Notes: generated from the sequence alone by a model not told the origin. Shown: positions 9,801 through 18,154, counted from the stretch's first letter. The stretch is 64,000 bases of DNA from an uncultured Corynebacterium sp. (GCF_946221105.1 NZ_CAMICL010000002.1:1-64000); one strand, 5' to 3'. Numbers and translations: made by a program.

Positions 9801-10253
9801 GCCGACGGCAGCACCGAGGAGATCGCCGCGAAGGTCACGGCCGTCTCGGACGCGGTGCGGTTTAGCCCGCAGGTCGCCGGCGGCGATGGCGCGTCGGTGC
9901 GCACCGGCCTGCCGCGCGGCGCGAAGCTCGCTGACTTCGACCACGACGGCTGGGACGTCGCCTACGACTCCGCCACCGGCGAGCTGACCGCCACCCCGGA
10001 CAGCTCCGTGCCCGCCGGTACAGTGTTGAAGGTGCCGGTCAAGGCGACATTCCCGGACGGGTCCACGAAGATAGTGGAGTACCCGGTCACAGCCGCCGCG
10101 GCGCCGGCAGCGAAGCCGCAGCAGGGCTCGTCGGCATCCGCCGGGTGGATTGCGGTGGTGCTCGGCGCGCTGGCGGCGATCGCGGGCATCGGCTACGCGG
10201 TGTTTCTCAACCAAGACGCCGTCAGGGCGCAGCTGAAGCAGTTCGGATTCTAA
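6810..10253 (+). CDS. Large secreted, C-terminally anchored repeat protein (adhesin-like)
   Basis: A 1147-aa surface protein. A long signal peptide ends near residue 45 (ASVAHA, then QVAP). About residues 50-280 form an N-terminal region of unknown fold. Next come two carboxypeptidase-regulatory or CNA-B-like beta domains (around residues 285-450), a Pro/Thr/Ser/Lys-rich stalk at about 451-530, and another such domain at 533-615. Near 760-1090 lie four tandem units ending in (F/Y)(P/A)D(G/S)S motifs (VTFPDSSA, AYFADGSS, VRYADGST, ATFPDGST), as in Rib/YPDG-type adhesin repeats. A single membrane helix (GWIAVVLGALAAIAGIGYAV) and a short cytoplasmic tail end the protein. There is no LPXTG motif, so it is not a sortase substrate of the usual kind. 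GGGAG-like bases precede the ATG. A metalloprotease-like gene follows after 15 bp. Confidence 0.8.
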   Translation: MSRQLSTDRAHVKRITAAATVLALSGGAATVSNGPLSPVASVAHAQVAPIPQDRVSHGAVRQTFGTNPDWEASVFFSDAMTAHTVAVDFVPQKTGQSALERPEQAPKNDPVFNVIPETGTYTVKHYKQVNRRTVEAATYEVTGRRSQVQTPTGNWAIRIAYDLPGVAVERGDRLALFATGMGLKYPKPLAGGDIRFTMPRINSGFGGTIRVHNPDAEKVGLPQLQLQQGTTTTDVPVEKDGTYQLTINGASGTYTAEVVPPAGFASPEPRTWDVASGAPDRDFDVYPITVSGRLLDANGDSVKDAPVTIAGRHAITDEKGNFTVTKVPVGTYDLVFGGTDTTEGDKVSGVVVSDQRDNWIGSKYVDSKPQFGTVSGKVVDPSRNGVANVMVQVGNRSATTSTDGTYSIPDVPAGSVTVEVTAAPAQYVLPPSRQENVTGSGVLEVDFTLALKPTPSPTPKPSPTTPKPSPSPTTSKPSPTSTAKPTTSKPSPSPTTPKLTTAKPTTSAPKPTPTPKPTPKPSPTKPPAPTVGSVAGKVTDAAGKVVPGATVTARDANGKEYTVQVAKDGTFQLNNLPPGNYTVTVGVPKGHVAPPPANVTVKAGQTVKLPGFVVNPEKPKARFDWDRVVVKPGETQVSAPKRSGDTTSAPSFRTTGVTKVSPDGKTTQIPAEDRWISVEKDGTVVARPPRNAAPGEYRVVAKDAAGQTHTITVEVAQPAPMAKQYEVRFPLIPVPAGATRQAGRPRATVTDGPFVYQDRRVPEGARFDVDPAFASWVRADNNGRLTFTPPRDAKPGIRTIPVKVTFPDSSARTYNAEVEIGGPLLALTTELGYEEGLSVRPGEGITVLRTGATALPQGTTFEIDRSTPLDSWVALVDSRSGDLRLFAPKQGSGVEVPVIAYFADGSSTELTAGVGLSTSSALSTKHSPSYADVSSAPGGSATVGLTGSVPAGTTFAVVDGGGLRNVGVDRQTGSLKIQLAGDAQRDTPYTVTVRVRYADGSTEEIAAKVTAVSDAVRFSPQVAGGDGASVRTGLPRGAKLADFDHDGWDVAYDSATGELTATPDSSVPAGTVLKVPVKATFPDGSTKIVEYPVTAAAAPAAKPQQGSSASAGWIAVVLGALAAIAGIGYAVFLNQDAVRAQLKQFGF

Positions 10254-10268
10254 GAAGAGGACATTGGC

Positions 10269-12664
10269 ATGAATGTGATGAAAAAGACGCTGGCAGTGTC
10301 CCTCTGCGCGGCTCTGGCGGCTACCGCGGCGCCGTCGGCGGGCGCGAAGGTCACCCTGGGCACCACCCACCCGGATGCGACCGTGAGCAACTCCAGCGCC
10401 ACCGAGCCGTTCATCAACGGGTTTATCACCCCGCGCGGCGTGGGCCGCTTCGACTACTCGCACCCGGCGTCGCAGGCGGACAACCACCAGTTCGACACCT
10501 CCATGGAGGTCCGAGCGAACGGGGCCCTGGTGGACCCCGGCCTGAACGCTAAGCCGAAGGTGACTACCGACGGCCCCGCCGACGTGCTCACCTACACCCA
10601 GCAACACAACAACTTCCTCATCACCCGCACCTACCGCATCGACGGCGGGCGTGTCGACGCCACCGTGACCGTGGAAAACACCGGTCAGGCCGGCGGCAAG
10701 GTGAACATCGACCTGGCCAAAGGCCTTCGGCGGCCGCTGGCGCCACCGCCAAGCGCGACGGCAACAACGTGGTCGTGCAGCCGAAGACCGGCGGCTACGT
10801 CACCGACGTGCGCTTTACTGCGCCCAACTCTGTGGCCACGGGCGCGACGAAGGCGGCGGCACTCGCGGGTGCGAACAACGGTGCCCAGCACCAGGCCGCG
10901 AGGTGGGAGCGCACGGTGGCCCCGGGGGCGTCGATAAGCGCGGGCATGTCGGTGACCATCACGCCGCAAGATTCGGTGCTGGACAGCGACGGCGACGGGC
11001 TGCGCGACTCCTGGGAAGCCGAGGGGCTCAGGCTTGCCGACGGCACGTACCTGCCCATCCAACGCTGGGGCGCAGACCCCGACCGCAAAGACCTGTTCCT
11101 GCAGGTCAACTGGATGCAATCCGAGTGGGAGACCATCGGCTGCGACCGTACCGAACGCTTCGCCGCCACCCTGGAAGATTTCACCGAATTCGCCGCCTGC
11201 GCCACCGCGAACACGAAGAGCTACGCGCCGAACCCGTCGCTGCTCAAAGAACTGGAGGACCTTTTCGACGACCACGGCATCAACCTCCACATCGACGCCG
11301 GCAGGAGCTACGTCAGCGAATCCATGGCCAGCATGACCGCCGACGACCGCAAGGGCGGCGAAACCGAGCCGTACACCGCCGAGTACTTCGGCGGGCTCGA
11401 CGACGACGGACGCACCGCCAAGCTGGAGGACCAGGCCGAACGCTTGCTCGGCGCGCGCCGGTCGGTGTTCCGCTCGGCGCTCATCGGCACCCGCTTCGAC
11501 GAAAGCGACAAGAAGAACGTCACCGGCCTCGGCCAGGTCAACGGATCTACCTTCTTCATCTCCGGGGACGTGACCAACAGCGACGAGCTGTTGCGCAACA
11601 CCATCCTCCACGAGTTCGGCCACACGCTGGGCCTTATGCACTGGGGTCGTGAAACCCGCGGCAACACCGCCCAGCGCTCCGTGCGCTTCGTGGACACCAA
11701 AGACCCGTCGATGGAGTTCGACCGCCCCGGTTACGACTGGCTGGGCGAGTACGAATCCACCATGAGCTACGCCCACCAGTTCTCCATGTTCGGATTCTCC
11801 GACGGCGAGGTGCGCACCACCGAGGCGATCCCCAACGCCGAGGACAAGTCCCGCTACAAGCCCAAGGACAGCGATTTCGATTACGTCATCCCGTCGGACT
11901 GGGACAACCTGCTGTTCAAGACCGAGTTCATCGGTCAGGGCGTGCGCGACTACGACCACACCGCCGACGCCGCCGACGCGCCAGAGGTGCTCGCTGACGA
12001 GGAACGCGCCATGGTCGACGAGCTCATCTCCGCGTCCGCCGCCACCGGCAAAAACAACGGCAAGGTCGGCTTCAGCCTCGCACGCAACCTGAACAACGAC
12101 AACGGCATCATCACCCAAGCCGACACGAACATCATCAAGGGCGAGCTGCGCAACCTGGGCGCCACCGACGACACCTTCACCGTGGTCGCGGACTACGGCG
12201 TCGGCGAGTTCAGTGGAAGCTACTTTGCCAAGGGCGACTCGAACTACATCACGCCCGTGGACATCGATGTCTCGCCGGCCGCGTTCATCGATAACCCCGT
12301 CGTGCCGCTGCACGTGACCGTGTCCAACTCCGAGGGCGCCCAGGTCTTCGCGGACACCTTCAACGTCTCCGCACTCGAGTACTCCCGCGCTGAGATGGAC
12401 AAGGTGCTCAAGGAGGTCCTCGCCTCGGACGCGGACGAGAAACTGAAGACGTTCGCCCGCAACCGCCTCAAGACATCCGCGTCTGAGACCCCGACTGCCA
12501 CCGCGAAGCCGGCGCAGGTGCCGGGGAAGGCGGAGCCGTCGCAAAGCGAGAAGCCCTCCGGCAGCTCCGAGTCGCCGCTGGGCATCATCATCGGTGTGCT
12601 GCTCGGCCTGATTGGCTTGGGCGCCGCGGGCTTCGGCTGGGCGCACAGCCAAGGGCTGATTTAG
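10269..12664 (+). pseudogene. Secreted membrane-anchored zinc metalloprotease-like protein, interrupted by a frameshift
   Basis: The reading frame opens with MNVMKKTLAVSLCAALAATA, a signal peptide, and runs as a beta-rich domain to about 10725. The rest continues in another frame from about 10728 to 12664. One base appears to be missing near 10727: adding one restores GLxAAAGATAKRDGNNVVVQ. The intact product would be about 798 aa. The second part has a Ca-binding-like DSDGDGLRDSWE stretch, the zinc-protease signature HEFGHTLGLMHWG (first His codon at 11609), and a C-terminal membrane helix (LGIIIGVLLGLIGLGAAGF) with a tiny tail. Codon use is normal on both sides, so this is a recent lesion, a phase-variable site or a sequencing error in a G+C-rich run. 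It lies in tandem with the adhesin-like gene and shares its anchoring style. Confidence 0.75.
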
Positions 12665-13458
12665 GACGCGCGCTCGACCCACCACTGCTCGAGGTACTCC
12701 AGCGCCTGGTCGATGGCGTGGTGGGTGTCCACCGCCTCCATCGACGGCAGGCCCTCGGAGCGGAACTGCGGGCCGAGATCCTTGAACGGGCTGATCGTGC
12801 GCTCTTCGTGCATGGCCGTGTGGATGGATTCCAGGATGTCGTTGATCCTGCGCGCCACGATTTTCTTCTGTGCGCGGTTGAAGGTGGGCGGGGCGAACGG
12901 GTTGTCGTCGATGAGCATGTGCCCCGAAAGCTTGCCCACGCGCGGGTCGAACGCGAAGATCGCGACCGGGAAGGTGAAATCGGAGTTCATGTTCGGGCGG
13001 AACTCGATGCAGAACGTGGTGTAGAGCGCGTTGTCCTGCGAGTCCTGCAGCATCGCCACCGTGGCGGTAGTCATGTCCTCCGCCTGGAACGACGCGCGGC
13101 GCTTCAGCGCGAACGCGGGGTCTTGCGGGTCCACGATTTTCACGGTCTTGTCGTCGAGCGCGACGAGGATGCGGCCGAGCTCGGCGACCACGTTCGCGGC
13201 GTCTTCGGGCGAGTACCACTCGGGCGCCTGCGGGCTGCCGGGCTGCAGCATCGCGAGTTCGACCTCGTGGGTGTCGATGTCGTGCACGATCACGGCGACT
13301 TTCAGGCCGGTGTCGATGACGTAGTCGGCGTCGAGGTGGGTGGCAATGTCTTCGTCGAAGTACGGGTCGTCTTGCTCGATGCCGAGGTCGTCGGCCAGGT
13401 CCGCGGCCTCTTCGTCGTAGGTGTCCAGGTAATACAGCTCGTAGGTGTCAAATCGCAT
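12661..13458 (-). CDS. Conserved hypothetical acidic protein
   Basis: A 265-aa protein with no signal peptide or membrane helix, very rich in Asp and Glu at its N-terminus (MRFDTYELYYLDTYDEEAADL). It has alternating hydrophobic strands such as VIDTGLKVAVIVHDIDTHEVELAML near residue 47 and a C-terminal helix ending EYLEQWWVERAS. I do not recognise the family. The start is supported by GGGGGGA about 5 nt upstream. Its stop overlaps the convergent metalloprotease-like gene by 4 bp. Nothing in the neighbourhood suggests a function. Confidence 0.7.
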   Translation of the reverse strand: MRFDTYELYYLDTYDEEAADLADDLGIEQDDPYFDEDIATHLDADYVIDTGLKVAVIVHDIDTHEVELAMLQPGSPQAPEWYSPEDAANVVAELGRILVALDDKTVKIVDPQDPAFALKRRASFQAEDMTTATVAMLQDSQDNALYTTFCIEFRPNMNSDFTFPVAIFAFDPRVGKLSGHMLIDDNPFAPPTFNRAQKKIVARRINDILESIHTAMHEERTISPFKDLGPQFRSEGLPSMEAVDTHHAIDQALEYLEQWWVERAS

Positions 13459-13497
13459 GGGTCCCCCCTAGGTGTCGTGCGGCAGCCCCCTGCTCCC

Positions 13498-13509
13498 GCT
13501 TATCGACGA
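13498..13509 (+). repeat. Intergenic copy of the dispersed 12-mer GCTTATCGACGA
   Basis: One of two copies that fall outside any predicted coding region. It lies between the divergent starts of the acidic hypothetical gene (13458) and the DUF2200-type gene (13604). Its presence outside genes shows that the motif is not simply a by-product of a common peptide. Confidence 0.8.
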
Positions 13510-13603
13510 CACTAAAGCCACCCACACTCAGCACACAAGACCCCGCATGTCCATGAAAATGCGCATCCGTGATGGAACCGCGGTAGGCGATAGGGTTGCG
13601 GGC

Positions 13604-13963
13604 ATGGATGAACAGGCGAAGCTGGAGCGGGTCTACGCGTACTCGTTCGGCGACATTTACAGCAACTACCTGGCCAAAGTGGAGCGCAAGGGCCACACCC
13701 GCGACGAGCTGGACGACGTGCTCGGCTGGTTCACCGGCCTTGCGCCGGCGGAGGTGGAAGCGGAAGCCGCGTCGGGCAAGACGCTTCGCGAGTTCTTCGA
13801 GGCGGTCGCGCTCAACGCGAACGCCGACTTGATCACCGGGAAGGTGTGCGGCGTGCGCGTCGAGGAGGTCGAAGAGGACCTCATGCGCAAGATCCGCCAG
13901 ATGGATTTGCTTGTGGACGAGCTCGCACGCGGCAAGAAGATCACCAGCATCAAGCGCGGCTAG
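13604..13963 (+). CDS. DUF2200 family protein
   Basis: A 119-aa cytoplasmic protein. VYAYSFGDIYSNYLAKVERKGHT near residue 9, DDVLGWFTG near residue 34 and LITGKVCGVRVEEVEEDLMRKIRQMDLLVDELARGK at the C-terminal half follow the DUF2200 pattern (ITGxxCGVRVEE). The function of the family is unknown. The ATG at 13604 was chosen because family members start at this point and because TAGGGT lies 7 nt before it, giving a leaderless mRNA. Earlier in-frame starts would add an unrelated 44-residue tail. Its stop overlaps that of the convergent tetR gene. Confidence 0.82.
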   Translation: MDEQAKLERVYAYSFGDIYSNYLAKVERKGHTRDELDDVLGWFTGLAPAEVEAEAASGKTLREFFEAVALNANADLITGKVCGVRVEEVEEDLMRKIRQMDLLVDELARGKKITSIKRG

Positions 13964-14547
13964 CGCATGTCGCGCAGCACCTCGAATGCGCGGCGGACCA
14001 GCGCGCGGCCGTCGTCGGGCGTGCGCGGCTCCGGCAGCGCCAAGTAGGCCTTCACCGCGGTGGCGCCCGCGATGCCGTAGGCGTTGAGCAGCACCTCCGC
14101 GTCGAACGCTGTCGCGCCGGGGGTGCGCCCGCGGACGGCAGCCACCAGCGGCTGCGCGATGTCGCGCATGGTCTCCTCGGCGGGGGGAGTGCCGGATTCA
14201 GCGCGGGTGCGGTCGCCCAGGAGCACCAGGGTGGATGCGGAGTAGAGCTCGAAGCCGTCCTCGTTGAGCGCGTCGATGAAGATCGCCTCGATGGCCTCGG
14301 CGGCCGAGAGCTCCTCCGGCAGCGCCGCGATCTGCTCGGCGATGGCGGCGAAGACCTTGCGCAGGAACTCCTCGAGTGCTTCGTCGGTATCGGCGAAGTA
14401 ATTGTGGAAGGTCCGGGCGGACACGCCCGCCCGCTCGGAGACCCGCGCGACGGTGGCTGCGGCCGTGCCCTCCTCGAGTAGCAGAGCCGCGGTCGCCTCC
14501 GAGATAGCGCGCCGGGTCGCCGCCTTCTTCTCTTCGCGCAGACTCAT
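13960..14547 (-). CDS. TetR-family transcriptional regulator, partner of the MMPL transporter
   Basis: A 195-aa regulator. The N-terminal helix-turn-helix lies at about residues 10-55 (AISEATAALLLEEG, then VARVSERAGVSARTFHNYFADTDEAL), followed by a variable ligand-binding domain. The gene begins 2 nt after the stop of the mmpL-like gene, in the same orientation, so both belong to one operon. By analogy with other TetR-exporter pairs it should repress its own operon. The 36-bp palindrome upstream of the transporter is the obvious operator candidate. The ligand is unknown. Confidence 0.86.
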   Translation of the reverse strand: MSLREEKKAATRRAISEATAALLLEEGTAAATVARVSERAGVSARTFHNYFADTDEALEEFLRKVFAAIAEQIAALPEELSAAEAIEAIFIDALNEDGFELYSASTLVLLGDRTRAESGTPPAEETMRDIAQPLVAAVRGRTPGATAFDAEVLLNAYGIAGATAVKAYLALPEPRTPDDGRALVRRAFEVLRDMR

Positions 14548-14549
14548 GG

Positions 14550-16907
14550 CTACACCGTAACCGGCTCAGACTGCTGCGACTGTGACTGGTGCAGCTTCTC
14601 GCCCTCGATGTCCAGGTTCGGCAGCGCCTTGTCTAGCCAGCCGGGGATCTTCCACGCGCGGTCGCCGAGCAGGTACATCGTGGCCGGGATGAGGGTCATG
14701 CGGACCACGAATGCGTCGATAAGCACACCTGCGGCGAGAGCGAAGCCCATGGCCTTGATGAACGGCTCGTCGATGAGCACGAACGCCGCGAACACCGAGA
14801 TCATGATCAACGCGGCCGCGGTGACCACGCGCGCGCCGTGCTTGTAGCCGTTGGCCACCGCGTTGCCGGCGGTCTTGCCGCGGGAGACGTAGCCCTCGCG
14901 CATGCGGGTGACCAGGAAGACCTGGTAGTCCATGGCCAGGCCGAAGGTCAGGCCGATGAGCATGATGGGTAGGAAGGACAGCAGCGGCTGCGGGTCCTCG
15001 ATGAGCCCGAACATGCCCTCCTGGAAGATGGCCACGGTCACGCCGAAGGTCGCCGCCATGGACAGACCGAAGCCGAGCGCGGCGATCAGCGGGACCCAGA
15101 TGGAGCGGAACACCAGCATGAGCACGATGAATGCGAGCCCCAGGACGATGGCGATGTAGGGCACGAGCACGCTGGAAAGCATCTGCGAGATGTCGTCGAA
15201 GATCGGCGTGATGCCGGTGATGCCGAACGTGGCGCCGGTTTCGTCCTCGAAGGGCTGCTTGAACTCGCGCAGGCGCTCCAGGGTGTCGGTGGTGGCCTGG
15301 TCGGTCGCGCCCGAGTTCGGCGTGATCAGGATCTGGGCGGCGTCGAAGTTCTCGGTGGTCTGCACGATCTGGGCGTTGACCACGCCTTCGGTGCCGGCGA
15401 AGTCCTGCAGCAGCGTCTGGTAGGCACCCATACGGTCCTGCTCAGCGACGTCTGCGGTGTCCACGTACGCAATCATCGGGGCGTTGCGGCCGTGGCCGAA
15501 GGCGTCGTCGATCAGCTCGTACGCTTCGCGCTGCGGGGAGCCGAGCTTCGCGGTGCCGTCCGTCGGCATGGCCAGGCGCAGGTTGGCGGCGGGGATAGCG
15601 AGGATGCCCAGCAGCAGCACACCCGCAATGAGGTTGAGCCACGGGCGCTTGCGGATCTGGCGGGCCCACAACAGGCCCATGGTTGGCTTCTCGTCCTCCG
15701 GGTCCGGCACCTTCGGGCCGGGGATGCGGAACGCGAACGCGCGTGTGCCCAACAGGCCGAGCAGCGACGGCAGGAACGTCAGCGCCACTAGGACCGCGAT
15801 GGCGACCGTCGCCGCGGCGGCCAGCGCCATGGTGGTCAGGAACGGGATGCGGATGATCGACAGGGCCGCAAGCGCGATGAGCACCGTAGTGCCCGCGAAG
15901 ACGACGGAACCGCCCGCGGTGCCCAGCGCCATGCCCATGGCGTGGGCGCGCTTCGCCTTGTCCATCTTCTTCAGTTCTTGCGCCAGTTCCTTCGGCGAGA
16001 GGTCATTGAGGCCGGAGGACGAGATCAGCTCGTTGCGGAAGCGGGCGACGATGAACAGGGAGTAGTCGATGCCCACGGCAAGCCCGATCATGGACGCCAA
16101 CGTCGGGGTCATGTCCGAGATCGAGTCGGTGAACAGGGTGCCCATCTGCACGCCGAGGATGCCCACGCCCACGCCGACGACCGCGGCGATCAGCGGCAGG
16201 CCCGCCGCGACCAGGGAACCGAAGGTGACCAACAGGACGATCGCGGCGACGGCCATGCCGATCAGCTCGGAGGTGCCGTCCATCTCGCCGGCGCTGCTGA
16301 ACGCGTTGCCGTTGTACTTCACGGTGAGAGCGGAGTCGTCGTAACGCTCGAGGATGCTCTCAACCTCGTCCAGGGTCTCTTCCGGGATGTCCATGATGGT
16401 GTCGTCGGTGAACGTGATGGACACGGTGCCGGTGGTCTCGTCCGGGCTCAGCGGCGACAGGGCCGCGAGGTCGGCGTCGATCTGCTCCTGGGGCATGCCC
16501 TGGGCCGCCTTGGCTTCGCCCATTTGCTTGGCCATGCCGCCGGCGGCGAGCACCGGGTTGACGATCGCGTCGGGTTCGCGGAAATCGCCGGTGGCCTTGA
16601 GCTCGTCGAGCATGGCGTCGACCTCGGCCATCACCTCCGGGTCCTTGAGCGTCTTGCCTTCGGGCGCCTTGATCACAACGCTTCCCGACGGCACACTCAT
16701 CGCGTCATCGTCGGTGCCGAAGCGCTCGTTCATCTCCTCCTGCGTGACGGTGGAGTCCATGTCGGGCATGGAGAAGGTTGGGCTAGGGGACTTTGCAAAG
16801 TTCACGGCGCCGAAACCGAGGGCGCCCAAAAGGATCAGCCAAACGGCCAAAAACGGCCAGACTTTTTTGTATGACCAGCTGCCGAGCCGGTAAAGGAATT
16901 CAGACAT
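14550..16907 (-). CDS. MMPL/RND-family membrane transporter
   Basis: A 785-aa transporter with two homologous halves, each made of one membrane helix, a large extracytoplasmic loop and five membrane helices. The first helix lies at about residues 11-33. GLAVGIDYSLFIVARFRNEL near residue 275 and GLAMDYQVFLVTRMREGYVSRG near residue 655 carry the Asp/Tyr residues of the proton-relay motif seen in MmpL proteins. It lacks the long C-terminal domain of MmpL3. Relatives export lipids, siderophores or drugs; the substrate here is unknown. The ATG at 16907 lies 7 nt behind TACTGT, so the message is probably leaderless. The -10 box is inside the upstream palindrome. tetR follows 2 nt after the stop. 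Confidence 0.88.
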   Translation of the reverse strand: MSEFLYRLGSWSYKKVWPFLAVWLILLGALGFGAVNFAKSPSPTFSMPDMDSTVTQEEMNERFGTDDDAMSVPSGSVVIKAPEGKTLKDPEVMAEVDAMLDELKATGDFREPDAIVNPVLAAGGMAKQMGEAKAAQGMPQEQIDADLAALSPLSPDETTGTVSITFTDDTIMDIPEETLDEVESILERYDDSALTVKYNGNAFSSAGEMDGTSELIGMAVAAIVLLVTFGSLVAAGLPLIAAVVGVGVGILGVQMGTLFTDSISDMTPTLASMIGLAVGIDYSLFIVARFRNELISSSGLNDLSPKELAQELKKMDKAKRAHAMGMALGTAGGSVVFAGTTVLIALAALSIIRIPFLTTMALAAAATVAIAVLVALTFLPSLLGLLGTRAFAFRIPGPKVPDPEDEKPTMGLLWARQIRKRPWLNLIAGVLLLGILAIPAANLRLAMPTDGTAKLGSPQREAYELIDDAFGHGRNAPMIAYVDTADVAEQDRMGAYQTLLQDFAGTEGVVNAQIVQTTENFDAAQILITPNSGATDQATTDTLERLREFKQPFEDETGATFGITGITPIFDDISQMLSSVLVPYIAIVLGLAFIVLMLVFRSIWVPLIAALGFGLSMAATFGVTVAIFQEGMFGLIEDPQPLLSFLPIMLIGLTFGLAMDYQVFLVTRMREGYVSRGKTAGNAVANGYKHGARVVTAAALIMISVFAAFVLIDEPFIKAMGFALAAGVLIDAFVVRMTLIPATMYLLGDRAWKIPGWLDKALPNLDIEGEKLHQSQSQQSEPVTV

Positions 16908-16908
16908 G

Positions 16909-16944
16909 TTGCACACAGTACGCAAAGTTGCGCAGCGTGTGCAA
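16909..16944. promoter_or_regulatory. 36-bp palindromic operator over the mmpL-tetR promoter
   Basis: TTGCACAC at 16909-16916 is repeated as GTGTGCAA at 16937-16944, and inner arms CGCAA and TTGCG are also in register, so the whole 36 bp is a near-palindrome. The minus-strand -10 hexamer TACTGT lies within it and the mmpL start codon is 2 bp away. A TetR dimer (or pair of dimers) bound here would block the promoter directly. Confidence 0.72.
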
Positions 16945-16963
16945 TGTTTGCGGGTGGGGGGTG

Positions 16964-18094
16964 CTAATCCCAGCCGGTGTCGCGCGTGGCGCGCTGGTTG
17001 AGGTGGTGGCCCATGTGGGGAATGACAAAGTTGAGCACGCCCCGGCGAGGGGAGTAGATCAGCTCGCGGTCGATGAGCTTCTGTCGCACCATGGAGACTT
17101 GCTGGACGCGTTTGCCCAGGTGCTGCGCGATGGCCGCACTTGGTACTGCCTGCTGGCCATCCTGAATTTCAGCCATCGCTTCAAGATATTCGAGCTCGGC
17201 GACGGGCAGGTGCAGCAGCGCTGGTTGGTGGACCAAATCGCCCAGTGTTTTCAACACGTCTGGGGTCACTGCCTCGAGGTCGTCGTGGGAGACGGGCTGG
17301 TCCCGGCGGTTCGCACGCTCGAATAAGTGGTAGCCGAGGAGCTGGATCAAAAAGGGGTAGCCGCGGGTCAGCACCGCGGCGTCCGTGAGTACCCCGTCGG
17401 GGATCTCCACGCCACCTTGCGCGGCGGTATCCCGAAGCACCGTCAATGTTTCAGTCGGTGTCATTGGGGCGAGCACGGCGTGTTGAGCGCGGCGCAGAAA
17501 CGTGGTCCCCGGGTGCTGTAGCAGCGACTCCACACCGTCAGGCAATCCGGCGGCGGCGAAGGCGATGTCGCGCCCGTCCCGGCGCAGATCCTGCACCGCG
17601 GCCGTGAGTTGCCACAACTCTTTCGCGTTGACACTTTGGACTTCGTCCAGGGTGATCAGTACACCGGATTCGGGCGGCAGCTCGTCGCAAAGCGTGTTCA
17701 GTGAACCGATCAAGGAGGGGGCCGGCTTGTCGCCTGGGGCGGCGGTGGTGGAAAAGCCGCCGATGCCGGAGACCGTCACCCCTGTGATTCGGCGCCGGTC
17801 CGGATTCTGCTGCCGGAGCGTGGCGAGCGCCTGCGGGATCACGGTGGCAACCAGCGGTTCGATCAGCTCGTACGGCTGAGCGCGTAGCACGATCCAGCCA
17901 TGGTCGGCGGCTTCGTCTTCGAGCTCGTTGAGCGCGACCGTCTTACCGATGCCACGCGGCCCAGAGACGAGCAGGGTTCGCCGCGGGTCGCCAGGCCCGC
18001 CGTCCAGGCCGGCGCCGAAGCTGCGTGTGAGGCTGTCGTCGCCGCCGAGCACGACGGGTGAAACGCCGAACGTGGGGATGAAGGGATTACGCAT
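16964..18094 (-). CDS. AAA-type ATP-binding protein with C-terminal winged-helix-like region
   Basis: A 376-aa cytoplasmic protein. Walker A is VSGPRGIGKTVAL near residue 45 and Walker B-like LITLDEVQSV near residue 145. A sensor-like AFAAAGLPDG follows near residue 180, and GYPFLIQLLGYHLFERA near residue 240 is typical of the lid of STAND/archaeal-type AAA ATPases. The final 90 residues (AIAQHLGKRVQQVSMVRQKLIDRELIYSPRRG) look like a winged helix. Such stand-alone ATPases are widespread in actinobacteria and mostly uncharacterised. A clear AAGGAGG site precedes the ATG. A duplicated repeat lies 15 bp upstream of the start. Partner genes are not evident, so no specific role is claimed. Confidence 0.75.
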   Translation of the reverse strand: MRNPFIPTFGVSPVVLGGDDSLTRSFGAGLDGGPGDPRRTLLVSGPRGIGKTVALNELEDEAADHGWIVLRAQPYELIEPLVATVIPQALATLRQQNPDRRRITGVTVSGIGGFSTTAAPGDKPAPSLIGSLNTLCDELPPESGVLITLDEVQSVNAKELWQLTAAVQDLRRDGRDIAFAAAGLPDGVESLLQHPGTTFLRRAQHAVLAPMTPTETLTVLRDTAAQGGVEIPDGVLTDAAVLTRGYPFLIQLLGYHLFERANRRDQPVSHDDLEAVTPDVLKTLGDLVHQPALLHLPVAELEYLEAMAEIQDGQQAVPSAAIAQHLGKRVQQVSMVRQKLIDRELIYSPRRGVLNFVIPHMGHHLNQRATRDTGWD

Positions 18095-18109
18095 CCGTGC
18101 CTCCTTGAG

Positions 18110-18154
18110 TCTTTATACTCTTTATACACTCGGAGGTCTTTATACTCTTTATAC
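18110..18154. repeat. Tandem repeat of TCTTTATAC upstream of the AAA ATPase gene
   Basis: The 18-mer TCTTTATACTCTTTATAC occurs at 18110-18127 and again at 18137-18154, with a 9-bp spacer. Each 18-mer is itself two copies of the 9-mer, so GTATAAAGA appears four times on the strand read toward the ATPase gene. The block is A+T-rich in G+C-rich surroundings. It sits where the promoter should be, so it is a candidate set of regulator sites or multiple -10-like TATAAA elements. Confidence 0.75.

Noticed and set aside
10101..10253. Sortase anchor at the end of the adhesin-like protein
   Set aside because: There is a terminal hydrophobic helix and tail but no LPXTG-like pentapeptide in front of it.
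10685..13219. Open frame of over 800 codons on the minus strand across the metalloprotease-like gene
   Set aside because: It is Arg/Val/Gly-rich with no domain, overlaps well-supported genes on both strands and has no promoter or ribosome site.
13498..13509. 12-mer read as DnaA boxes or KOPS
   Set aside because: The DnaA box core is TTATCCACA-like and the invariant CGACG does not fit. Orientation is 10 to 6, too mixed for a strand-polar FtsK signal in a single window.
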